Virus record (IMG/VR): IMGVR_UViG_3300042691_000878
Coordinates: 1-39,335 of that record
DNA length: 39,335 bases
Origin: a virus
Reading direction: 5' to 3' (one strand)
A model generated the notes under the pieces. The model was given only the letters and a program-made list of their open reading frames with translations, had not been told where the DNA came from and did not search any database. Each line of letters starts with the position of its first letter. The first letter of the stretch is position 1. Both the position numbers and the translations under genes were made by a program. Of the stretch, positions 8,040 to 15,766 are shown piece by piece.

Positions 8040-10474
8040 CGCGGCATCATTCCGTCAACGTTGACCTGCGGGGCTTGATGGGCACGCCCGGTACGAGCCT
8101 TACGAACCCGAGCCATCATGTCATACAACTTCTTGGAGCCAGCATCGGTAGAGCCGTTGCCAAGATGGGACACAACGTCAGCCGGGATGACGAACTCACC
8201 GTCAGTCAACCGAGCCTCCTGATTTCCGTCGATATTGGCCTTGATGCTGTCAGACATGCCATCGCCCTTACCAGACACCAACTTGCCAGCCACCGGGCGC
8301 TGCTTACGCTTGCGACCACGCTTGGCTACGCCACCCTTGGCAAACCCAAAGTTGTATTCGCTGCCAAACTGATCGTAGTTCTGTTCAAACCCGCCAAGGC
8401 CGTAATCCATCGGCTCCTGTCTCATTTCAGGGATGAACTTTCTGCCGCCACGCATAGGAGAATAGTCAGCGTACTCAAACGGCTCGATTGCCTGCGGTGC
8501 GGGAATGTACTCACGCTCGGCTGGAGAGTAAGTAAGTTCAGGTCCACGCTCAGGTGCAAGTCCCAAATCTGCCATGCTAAATTCGGGAACAGACGGAGTG
8601 TAAGTAGGCTGTTCCGGTGTATAAACCTCGTCAGGCATATACCGGGTGCCTACGAACTCTTGAACAAGAGTATCTTCTTGCGTGCGTGGGATGTACTCAC
8701 GCTCAGGCTCACTGAACGGAGTCATGGCAGGCGGCTGATAAAACTCCATATTGTTGTACGGAGTCGGCTGAACGTATTCACGCGGCTCGGAAGGCGGCGT
8801 ATAAGCTGGTTCCGGTGGAGAATAGTTACCCGCATACGGATTCAAACTTGAAAAGTCTATACCGCTAAAATCACCGTAGCTCGGCTCCGGGACCATGGGC
8901 GGAGGCTGCATCATCGGAGGCGGTTGAGCGGCGCGTACAGCGTCTTCTGCTGCAACTTCATCCGCAGTCATACGGAAAAGCGGCCTGCTGTACGAACCAG
9001 AGGACCCTCGCTGACCTACTTGATCAAACATCGACGGGTCAAAATTAATGCCCATCATTCCACCAAGCCCACCAAGCCCACTCAGTATGTCAGCGTATGC
9101 GCCAAACCCCCCAGTAGTAGGTCTGCTAGGAGTAGTCGGCGTAGTAACTGGTTTAGGAGGCGCAACCGGTTTTGCTTCAGGAATAAACGACCGGTTCAAA
9201 TTCTGCATGTATGCACTGAGTTGCTCAGCGCCAGAACCGCTATAAGGCAGGTTAGATGCACTGCCATACAGAGGATTTACCTGCTGCTGAGGAGGAGGAG
9301 GCAGCATAACAGCACCGGGCGGGGGTTCAGGAAACGGACTACGGATATCGGTCCGCGAAATGTCGCCTACAGGAGCAGACTCTTCTTCTCTGGCTGCACG
9401 AAACACGGCTTCGCCACCTGCTCCATATTTCGCAACGCTGCCGCCAGAGGCCATGCCCGGATATTTCTTAGTGTAGTAACCCGGCAAAAACCCTTGGTAC
9501 GGATCGTACCCACCAGAAATGTAGTATGAAGGGTCTTCTTCATTAGGCGGCTTATAGTCCGGCGTCATAAGGCTAGAGGCGGTCGTGCCAAGACCGGCAA
9601 CGCCAGCGGCACCCAATTTAGACCCTACAGCACTTAGCGTAGCACCCGGAGCAGCCTTAAGCGCCGCCATACCAGAACTCAGATTAGCGCCAGTGATAGG
9701 TGCAGCAGCAACGTTCTTGAAGGCTTCAGGAGCCAATGCTTTGGTGATCGTGTCAGTACCAGCAGCGCCAGCGGCCCTAATAGCCTCTGAACCAGTTAAT
9801 GCACCAACGTTTGAAGCAGCGGTGGTAGCACCGGGTGCTATAGCCTGAATCCCCTGTGCCGCTGCATCAGCGCCGGTTTGAAGTGCGCTTGTTGTAGCTT
9901 TTGCCGCCGTCGCACCTGCCGTGCTTACCGCACTACCAAGGCTGGCACCACCATACGCGCCAAGACCTGCCATGAGACCCTTGCTAAGATCACCGGTACG
10001 GGCGGCTTCCACACCACCAACGAGCAGACTGCTACCAAGTGCGCCAAGTCCCGGAAAAATAAAGTTAAGACCAAAACCCAACAGGGTCGGTAGGAGTTTC
10101 TTGAGGAACGAAGCCTCGTAAAGCCCCGTATGCGGATTGATAGTCAGGCTACCACCGTGAGCCAAGGCGAGAGACTGGAGTCCCTTAACCTCTTCGGGAG
10201 CCATGTGAACAAGCATCGTGTCGCCACGGCGACCACGGGATGCAAGAAGGGATGCAACACCTGCTTCTGGGGCCACGCTGCCACCTCGTGCAAAGTTAGT
10301 TTGTACTATCTCTTCCCCGGTCATCGGGTTGATTTTTGCATCATACCCGCCTACGACTTCGGTGGGGCGATTGTAATTAAGAGGAGCCGCGTAGGTGCTG
10401 CTAGTAAGCCGGGCCATCGGGTAGGACGGGTTAGATGCCGGAATTACACCGCCCTGTGGATAAGTTGGACTCAT
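8036..10474 (-). CDS. Large internal virion / DNA-ejection protein, 812 aa
   Basis: The N-terminal part carries ARGGSV and a segment (TMLVHMAPEEVKGLQSLA, about 87-104, then HGGSLTINPHTG) that I know from ejected proteins of environmental phages. A Gly/Ala/Leu-rich hydrophobic region follows (about 120-310; KKLLPTLLGFGLNFIFPG near 125-142) that could insert into a membrane. The middle (about 320-690) is Pro/Tyr/Glu-rich and disordered with many P-x-Y-x-P and EREYIP repeats. The C-terminus has a conserved module, GKGDGMSDSIKA then LTDGEFVIPADVV and STDAGSKKLYDMM, common in podoviral internal proteins. A GAGG-type ribosome binding site precedes the ATG. It probably helps DNA cross the host envelope; that is inferred from family and context. 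Confidence 0.7.
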   Translation of the reverse strand: MSPTYPQGGVIPASNPSYPMARLTSSTYAAPLNYNRPTEVVGGYDAKINPMTGEEIVQTNFARGGSVAPEAGVASLLASRGRRGDTMLVHMAPEEVKGLQSLALAHGGSLTINPHTGLYEASFLKKLLPTLLGFGLNFIFPGLGALGSSLLVGGVEAARTGDLSKGLMAGLGAYGGASLGSAVSTAGATAAKATTSALQTGADAAAQGIQAIAPGATTAASNVGALTGSEAIRAAGAAGTDTITKALAPEAFKNVAAAPITGANLSSGMAALKAAPGATLSAVGSKLGAAGVAGLGTTASSLMTPDYKPPNEEDPSYYISGGYDPYQGFLPGYYTKKYPGMASGGSVAKYGAGGEAVFRAAREEESAPVGDISRTDIRSPFPEPPPGAVMLPPPPQQQVNPLYGSASNLPYSGSGAEQLSAYMQNLNRSFIPEAKPVAPPKPVTTPTTPSRPTTGGFGAYADILSGLGGLGGMMGINFDPSMFDQVGQRGSSGSYSRPLFRMTADEVAAEDAVRAAQPPPMMQPPPMVPEPSYGDFSGIDFSSLNPYAGNYSPPEPAYTPPSEPREYVQPTPYNNMEFYQPPAMTPFSEPEREYIPRTQEDTLVQEFVGTRYMPDEVYTPEQPTYTPSVPEFSMADLGLAPERGPELTYSPAEREYIPAPQAIEPFEYADYSPMRGGRKFIPEMRQEPMDYGLGGFEQNYDQFGSEYNFGFAKGGVAKRGRKRKQRPVAGKLVSGKGDGMSDSIKANIDGNQEARLTDGEFVIPADVVSHLGNGSTDAGSKKLYDMMARVRKARTGRAHQAPQVNVDGMMPR

Positions 10475-10513
10475 AGCACCCTCACGGGGTCAAACTGACC
10501 TGATGGTATCACC

Positions 10514-11122
10514 TTAAAGATTCTCATTCGACACCCATGTAACCGTAATGATTACAGATGGAATTTCAGGAATATTGCCCGATGCCGGGGTTTGGGCAAG
10601 GACTACGTTAGTGTCCGGGGACTCCCAAGCTAACTCGAAATAATCGTTAGCACTTAAACTCAGCACCCAATTCCACGCCGCTATTATTTCGCTATTTGGG
10701 CCATCAATAACTACTTTGCTAGCAGAATGAGCAATGTTCTGCCCATTGACACGAAGCCAGATATAGACAGCACTAGCACTGCCCCCCGTTTTGTCCAACT
10801 GGGCAGAGAACGCAATGTTGTATACACCGGTTTCAGCCACGTAGATTCGGGTCGTATCTCGACTAACACTGAACGCCGTCTGAGAATCGTCGTACGTACT
10901 GTTTACCTTCATCAGGTTTACAGCGTTGGCTACCGGATTAGTCTGCGTGGTCGTGTCGTAAAAGGAACCGTGCGGTTTTGGTGCATTGACAGCGTTAGCT
11001 ATCAAGTTAAAAAACAGGCGCAGAACGTTAGAAAACTGATCTTGATACCGCTGCTGATACTCAACCGGAGCCACCGGCAAGTTAGGCGGGACAATGTTGC
11101 GAATTTTCTGACTGGTTGTCAT
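10514..11122 (-). CDS. C1q/TNF-like trimeric virion protein (fibre or appendage)
   Basis: A 202-aa protein. The first 50 residues are helical (VEYQQRYQDQFSNVLRLFFN) and probably form a trimeric stalk or attachment. The remaining 150 residues form short beta strands in the pattern of a C1q/TNF jelly roll, for example TRIYVAETGVYNIAFSAQLDK, the typical 'G-x-Y-x-I/V-x-F-S' strand, and AVYIWLRVNGQNIAHSAS. Similar proteins serve as small tail or head fibres in marine podoviruses. The ATG overlaps the upstream stop (ATGA). It stands between the nozzle-like gene and the 812-aa gene, so it may attach at the tail. Binding partner unknown. Confidence 0.6.
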   Translation of the reverse strand: MTTSQKIRNIVPPNLPVAPVEYQQRYQDQFSNVLRLFFNLIANAVNAPKPHGSFYDTTTQTNPVANAVNLMKVNSTYDDSQTAFSVSRDTTRIYVAETGVYNIAFSAQLDKTGGSASAVYIWLRVNGQNIAHSASKVVIDGPNSEIIAAWNWVLSLSANDYFELAWESPDTNVVLAQTPASGNIPEIPSVIITVTWVSNENL

Positions 11123-13419
11123 CAGCGCCGTCCGTCTGGTCTAATATCCAAACGCATCGCGCCCATCTGCCACGCTACACCGATGTCAGTTGAGGCCAAA
11201 CGGAAGGCCATCTGCCTACCCCTGATGCGGGTATATACCTGCCCGGTATAAAGTTCAATTGGAATAGACTGCGTTTCCTGCACCGTGGGGCTGTCGCCCT
11301 GTGAGTACGCCGTACCCGAGTTCTGCCGCGCCTTAATAGTCAGCGTGACGGACGGGCTGTTAGAGTTAGATCCGTTGAAGGTCAAGTCAGGCAGCATACG
11401 CCAGACGTATCCAAAACTTTGTCCGTCTTGGATATCGAAGTCTGACGTTTCAATGTACGCCGCAATAGGCAAAATCTGGTCAGTAGAACGGTCATCGTTA
11501 CCGTTCTCGTGGTTCATGATTTGGTTTGGCACATTGTAAGTTACAGTGCTGTACTGAATATGGGACGTTGCTGCGGTCCCGTCGTACCCACGCGTGCAGC
11601 CGGTCAGCGAGTTTGAGGTCTTGCCGGTGTACAAAATCTTTTCAGAGTCAATCGTGACCACGCCCTCGTTCGGGTACGAAGCAGAATTTACCATCGGGAG
11701 GACGGTCACGCTGCTGTTGATAGCAGCCGACAGGTAAGACTTCTGATAACTAAACGCCGCCATCGGATACTGACGGAGAGGCGAGTCAAGCCAGTAAGAC
11801 CGCTCCAGATTGCCGTAGTACCAGACGCGTTCAAGATGGTTGTAGACCACGTACCGATTATTCACGAGGCTGTTAGCAGACGGGTAGAACCACCAGATTT
11901 CGTTATAGCCTTCGTTCGTACCCGCAACGACCTGCGCCAACTGATCCGTATTGATGTTGCTAAACACAAACTGACGAAGGCTTGAAGGCAGTGTTTCAAC
12001 GCGACCCGAATACTGGTAGAACTTGTCCACGCCCATCCAGTACGTCACGTTGTTGACTGTGATGGCAGCGTTAGGTGAAGCGATGGAGATGTTGTCCATC
12101 AACAGATTCACACCCCACACGTACGGGGGGCCGAGGTACTGCATTGAAAACAGCGCAGCGTCAGTCCAAATCAAGATCTCCTGCCGAGTGTCGGTTGCCG
12201 TCACGATGTAAGAACCGTACGAAAGACGGCTCTCACCAGCTTGGTTAGTCGTAGCCGGAACCCACTCAAACGGATTGTCTGCGTCGGACCAACGCACAAG
12301 TAGTGGATCAAACGTTTCGCTAAAGTTAGTCGGGTTGTAAGGATTAGATCCAAACGCGATACAGAAATTGCCTGCGCTAGAGGTCGAAACTTGATATGTA
12401 TTGTTCGGTACATGCCGACCCGAGTAACTAAAAGTATAGTTACCTGCAGCGCCTGCTGTAGTAGCCGCCGAAATTGGTACTGTAGTGCTACCAAGCACGT
12501 AGGCCGTCGTGACGTAAGTCCCCGCCGGTATGCCTGTACCACTAACGACTGATCCAGTATCAATATTGGTCGCGTCTGCAACCGTAATGCTCGTTACACC
12601 ACTACCAAACGTAGCCGTCGTTACGTGCTTGACCTGCGTATTACTATAATCATTCAGTGTTCCAGCACGCGCCCACGTAGAAGTATCTTTAGGCCAGTAA
12701 TAGATAGCACCAGAACGCGGATTAAAAAGCAGATTCTCTTGGTCGTTGTCCTGCGACCATAACCGGATCTGACTTGTAATAGTCGAGCCTACACCCCAAC
12801 CGCCGAAGCCCCACGGGCCACCGCCCCAGCCAAGACCAAGCGAGAATGTGGCATTACCTGCATTAATTTCGTATGCAGCCGAGACCGCAGCGCCACCGCC
12901 CGTTCCAGTCGAAGTGGCAACAACGGCTCCAAGGACCGTGAACGTAGACGCCGTGGGGGTTGAGATGATCTCAAAGTTGCCATTCAACGTGATGCCGTTG
13001 ACCACGCCACCGCCCGACACACCCGAGAACGTCACCCACGTACCGACAGCAAGACTGTGCGGAGAAGGGGTCGTAACCGTGACCAAATAACTGCCAACGG
13101 TCGTCGCGAACGGATTGTTCGGCAGCGTCTGGCTATAAGAGATAGGCGTGATATCGTGATAGATACCTGAGAGTTCTACGTAAAACTTCTGATTCGTGCC
13201 TACTCCTAGCAGGTTATCGCTTGTCAACGTAATCCAGTTAAAGAGCGACCGGCATACCCCGTTAAACGTGTTCGTGGACTGATTGATCCAGCCACCAATC
13301 TTCTCGGCAAAACCTGAACGGAACCGGATTTTGTCGCAAGCGTAGAAACCACCCTCGTTAGCGTACGTGGTGGACTCACGGTTGACTCCGGGACGCAGTT
13401 CAAGTTTCTGCAAAGGCAT
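11122..13419 (-). CDS. Putative tail nozzle protein (P22 gp10 / T7 gp12-like), 765 aa
   Basis: An all-beta protein of a size close to T7 gp12 (about 794 aa). The start (MPLQKLELRPGVNRESTTYANEG) and the phrase CDKIRFRSGFAEKIGGW are typical of a family of phage structural proteins that begin with an arginine/glycine-rich hook and then build a beta-propeller. Two Thr/Ser/Gly-rich inserts (about 125-180 and 260-330) look like small immunoglobulin-like or beta-sandwich additions. Repeated aromatic motifs such as NEIWWFYPS and YNHLERVWYYG are seen near 500-540. No signal peptide or membrane segment is seen. It probably forms the tail nozzle below the adaptor ring. The family is inferred from size, composition and context, not from a clear diagnostic motif. 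Confidence 0.55.
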   Translation of the reverse strand: MPLQKLELRPGVNRESTTYANEGGFYACDKIRFRSGFAEKIGGWINQSTNTFNGVCRSLFNWITLTSDNLLGVGTNQKFYVELSGIYHDITPISYSQTLPNNPFATTVGSYLVTVTTPSPHSLAVGTWVTFSGVSGGGVVNGITLNGNFEIISTPTASTFTVLGAVVATSTGTGGGAAVSAAYEINAGNATFSLGLGWGGGPWGFGGWGVGSTITSQIRLWSQDNDQENLLFNPRSGAIYYWPKDTSTWARAGTLNDYSNTQVKHVTTATFGSGVTSITVADATNIDTGSVVSGTGIPAGTYVTTAYVLGSTTVPISAATTAGAAGNYTFSYSGRHVPNNTYQVSTSSAGNFCIAFGSNPYNPTNFSETFDPLLVRWSDADNPFEWVPATTNQAGESRLSYGSYIVTATDTRQEILIWTDAALFSMQYLGPPYVWGVNLLMDNISIASPNAAITVNNVTYWMGVDKFYQYSGRVETLPSSLRQFVFSNINTDQLAQVVAGTNEGYNEIWWFYPSANSLVNNRYVVYNHLERVWYYGNLERSYWLDSPLRQYPMAAFSYQKSYLSAAINSSVTVLPMVNSASYPNEGVVTIDSEKILYTGKTSNSLTGCTRGYDGTAATSHIQYSTVTYNVPNQIMNHENGNDDRSTDQILPIAAYIETSDFDIQDGQSFGYVWRMLPDLTFNGSNSNSPSVTLTIKARQNSGTAYSQGDSPTVQETQSIPIELYTGQVYTRIRGRQMAFRLASTDIGVAWQMGAMRLDIRPDGRR

Positions 13420-13421
13420 TG

Positions 13422-13760
13422 TTAGACCCTACGCTCAAAATGCGGCACATCCTTGAACGACTTCCAGAACCCGCCCCATTGGTTCTTCGGGTTCAGACTC
13501 TGCCAATACTCACCGACCGGCGTAAGAGCCGGGATGTCGTAGCAGAGTTTGCCGTTTTTGAAAAAATTTAGGTCGATGGCGCACCGCTTGAGGTGGATGC
13601 TGTTCATCGTCTTGCTGCGGCCCGTCTTGACATAGATGGCCTGCTGTTCCGGGGTACGGGCGAGTTCACCACCTGTGACGACAAAGCCCAACTCCGTCGC
13701 CTTGTTGATGAGTTTGGCGACATCCAGCAGGAACGCCGCCTGTTCTGCTACGAGACTCAC
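13422..13760 (-). CDS. Endolysin, M15-family peptidase (L-alanyl-D-glutamate / D-Ala-D-Ala type)
   Basis: A 112-aa single-domain enzyme with the zinc ligands of the M15 family: H56 and D63 in SIHLKRCAIDLNFF (H-x6-D) and H107 in KDVPHFER, with D104 placed as the catalytic acid. R35-T-P-E-Q also matches the family. M15 endolysins cut peptide cross-links or stem peptides of peptidoglycan. It has no signal peptide, so release depends on a holin, which fits the holin-like gene directly upstream. Start is GTG at 13760, overlapping the upstream stop as GTGA. It lacks a separate wall-binding domain, as usual for phages of Gram-negative hosts. Confidence 0.85.
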   Translation of the reverse strand: MSLVAEQAAFLLDVAKLINKATELGFVVTGGELARTPEQQAIYVKTGRSKTMNSIHLKRCAIDLNFFKNGKLCYDIPALTPVGEYWQSLNPKNQWGGFWKSFKDVPHFERRV

Positions 13761-14299
13761 TTGAGTGCCTCCTTCAACGCTTCGGTCTTTTCCTTCGACC
13801 CCGCGCTCGACCCGAAGTAATACGCCGCGACCTGCGTGGACACGGCAGACAGCACCCCAAGGACATAGATGAGGATGTCCTTGCGGCTGGCCTCGACCGG
13901 CGTGTTATCGAACATGACGACACCAAACAGCACGAAGGTCAGCCCAAGGATGCCGAGTGCCAACACCGGGGTGATGATTTTGTTCAGCAACGGAGCCTTA
14001 TCGGAGGTCGCAATCTGCACCTCACGCTGCCGCGCATCGTTGGTGTCCTTCAACCGCGCCTCCAGTTCAGCGAGGTCAAGTTTGTCTTCCTCCAGCCGCA
14101 ACTTAAGGAGTTCTTCTTCGTGTTCCATCTGGGCAATCTGAATCTTCGCCAAGTCCTCCGGGGACATGTCCGGCTTCAGTTCCACGCCCAACTTGTTCTC
14201 AACGTAGTCCTTGCCCTTCGCCAACACGGCGTTGGCGACGAGGTTGAGACCGCTGCCGAGCAGGGGCTTGAGGATGGCAGAGAGTGCTGCGGGAATCAT
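13757..14299 (-). CDS. Holin-like membrane protein, 180 aa
   Basis: The protein starts with an amphipathic helix (about 1-28), then a long charged coiled coil (about 46-95), then two membrane segments at about 108-130 (IITPVLALGILGLTFVLFGVVMF) and 142-163. The C-terminus YYFGSSAGSKEKTEALKEAL matches the 'FGSS-G-S-x-K' end seen in a widespread phage holin family related to the 3-TM holins of gene transfer agents. GGAG stands 8 bases before the ATG, and the stop overlaps the start of the endolysin gene. It probably makes the membrane lesion that lets the endolysin out. Confidence 0.7.
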   Translation of the reverse strand: MIPAALSAILKPLLGSGLNLVANAVLAKGKDYVENKLGVELKPDMSPEDLAKIQIAQMEHEEELLKLRLEEDKLDLAELEARLKDTNDARQREVQIATSDKAPLLNKIITPVLALGILGLTFVLFGVVMFDNTPVEASRKDILIYVLGVLSAVSTQVAAYYFGSSAGSKEKTEALKEALK

Positions 14300-14580
14300 T
14301 TGTCGGTCTCCTTTTGCTCAAGCAACTTGACCCGCATCTGTAGGTCATAAATCTTGTCGAGCAGTTCTTCTTTTTGGCGCTGACGGCGCTCTGCCGAGAC
14401 GGGGCTGTCGGTCGGCACACCTTCCGGCGTGATGAGCGCAGGCATCTGGCCCTCAATCTTGGTCAGGCGGGTGCTGAATGAAGTGACCTGACCCAAGAGC
14501 CATGCGATGCAGGCAATCAGAACAGGCACGAGCATCTTCATAATCTCGCCAAAGTTAATTTGGCTGCTTCCTTCGCTCAT
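14296..14580 (-). CDS. Small membrane-anchored coiled-coil protein of the lysis cassette
   Basis: The protein has 94 aa if translation starts at the ATG at 14580, which has GGAG 6 bases upstream; an upstream start at 14592 would add four residues but lacks that signal. One membrane helix lies at about residues 15-32 (MLVPVLIACIAWLLGQV), followed by a coiled coil (about 65-92). The N-terminus is short and polar. The stop overlaps the ATG of the holin-like gene (ATGA). It could be a holin partner, an antiholin or an inner-membrane spanin-like protein; no lipoprotein partner is seen, so the last is weak. Confidence 0.6.
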   Translation of the reverse strand: MSEGSSQINFGEIMKMLVPVLIACIAWLLGQVTSFSTRLTKIEGQMPALITPEGVPTDSPVSAERRQRQKEELLDKIYDLQMRVKLLEQKETDK

Positions 14581-14582
14581 CG

Positions 14583-15158
14583 TTATCTCCACTTAGGCCC
14601 GTCGAACCATGCCGCAATCGAGTGCCGCTTACCTTCTGTTACAGGCAGCGCCGCATGACGCACAAACGAGGGGAAGAAGATCACCGTGCCCTGCTGCCTC
14701 ATCTCTTCGGCGTTCGGGTAGTGTTGCACGTGTTCAAACGTAAGGTCGCCGCCCTTGTACTCAGCGGGGTCCGTCAATTGAATGACGCACGAGAGTTTGC
14801 GGTGGTAATAAGGATCGCCATTCATGTAAAAGATGTCGTGATGCGTCTTATACTCGCCGCGCCTCTCGCCGTCATATTCTGCAATTTGGTAGTAGTCGAT
14901 TTTGCTAATGTGTACGTCGAACCAGTCCTGATTCGCACGGATCGCTAACTTCCACAATTCGTCAAACAGGTAGTCAAGTTCGGCATCGCCCCGGTTCACG
15001 AACCAGATGCTCGACCGTCGAAACGATGTATCTGATTGGATACCGTCATTCGTACCGATCTGAGCCTCGCTCGGTTCCCGTTTCGTGGCGACATCAATGA
15101 TGTGCTGGCAGTAATCTGCCGGGAAGTAAGACTTAAAGTAACACCATTCGCCTTTCAT
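14583..15158 (-). CDS. 2-oxoglutarate/Fe(II)-dependent oxygenase, prolyl-hydroxylase type
   Basis: A 191-aa protein with the facial triad of the family: H106 and D108 in KTHHDIFY, distal H168 in FVRHAALPV, and R178 in GKRHSIAAWFDG for the 2-oxoglutarate carboxylate. The stretch QQGTVIFFPSFVRHAALPV and the end SIAAWFDGP are typical of PKHD/P4H-type hydroxylases. These enzymes use oxygen, Fe(II) and 2-oxoglutarate to hydroxylate proteins, often proline. The gene stands between the lysis genes and two tail-fibre-region genes, one of which encodes a long Gly-Pro-Thr collagen-like fibre, making fibre prolines a candidate substrate. The start overlaps the upstream stop (TAATG). The family call is firm; the substrate is inference. 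Confidence 0.88.
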   Translation of the reverse strand: MKGEWCYFKSYFPADYCQHIIDVATKREPSEAQIGTNDGIQSDTSFRRSSIWFVNRGDAELDYLFDELWKLAIRANQDWFDVHISKIDYYQIAEYDGERRGEYKTHHDIFYMNGDPYYHRKLSCVIQLTDPAEYKGGDLTFEHVQHYPNAEEMRQQGTVIFFPSFVRHAALPVTEGKRHSIAAWFDGPKWR

Positions 15159-15757
15159 TACGGGGGGATTCCTACTTGTGCTTCGACGTACATATTCACA
15201 GATACCGAAAGGATATCGGTACCTGCACTATTTTTGATACGAAGCGTAGATACTAAAGATTTAAATACTGATGAATTGTTCACAAAATTTTCAACGTACA
15301 AATTCCACGACCTAGTAGTATTCAGTTGCAGCGAAGTCGCTGTTGCAGAACTTCCGATGGAGAACGGATCCCCGCTTGGCGCGTCCATATAGGCATAGTA
15401 GTCGGTGTTGGCACCGGTAAGCAGCCAACTATAGGTCAGGTAGTTGGTCCCGCCAGTCGTCTGGTCTGCATACGAATACGTCGCCGTACCATTTGAGTTA
15501 AGTTCTACCTTAACAAACGAGTTGGCAGAGGTCCCGCCCGTGTCTATTGCGTAGTGAAACAGGTCAATAGAGTTGCTGGTAGGCGGGTATTCGTCGATTC
15601 GCACACCCGGATGGAACTGCACCCACGACGAACCGTTCCAAACTCTCGCGGATTTGGCGTTGTTCAGTGCATTAGTCGATACCCACGACGATCCGTTCCA
15701 AACCTTAAGTTGAGCTTGGACCTGCCATGACGAACCGTTCCACACCTTAAGCGGCAT
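15158..15757 (-). CDS. Tail-associated protein with three VWNGSSW repeats
   Basis: A 199-aa beta-rich protein. The N-terminal 50 residues hold three copies of V-W-N-G-S-S-W (near residues 5, 19 and 39) spaced 14 and 20 residues apart, a motif that recurs at the start of many phage tail-tip and fibre proteins. The rest looks like a beta sandwich rich in Thr, Ser and Asn, with LFHYAIDTGGTSANSFVKVEL and STLRIKNSAGTDILSVSVN. AGAGG stands 5 bases before the ATG. It is likely a fibre-associated or receptor-contacting protein. Family not recognised beyond the repeat. Confidence 0.6.
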   Translation of the reverse strand: MPLKVWNGSSWQVQAQLKVWNGSSWVSTNALNNAKSARVWNGSSWVQFHPGVRIDEYPPTSNSIDLFHYAIDTGGTSANSFVKVELNSNGTATYSYADQTTGGTNYLTYSWLLTGANTDYYAYMDAPSGDPFSIGSSATATSLQLNTTRSWNLYVENFVNNSSVFKSLVSTLRIKNSAGTDILSVSVNMYVEAQVGIPP

Positions 15758-15766
15758 GACAACCTC

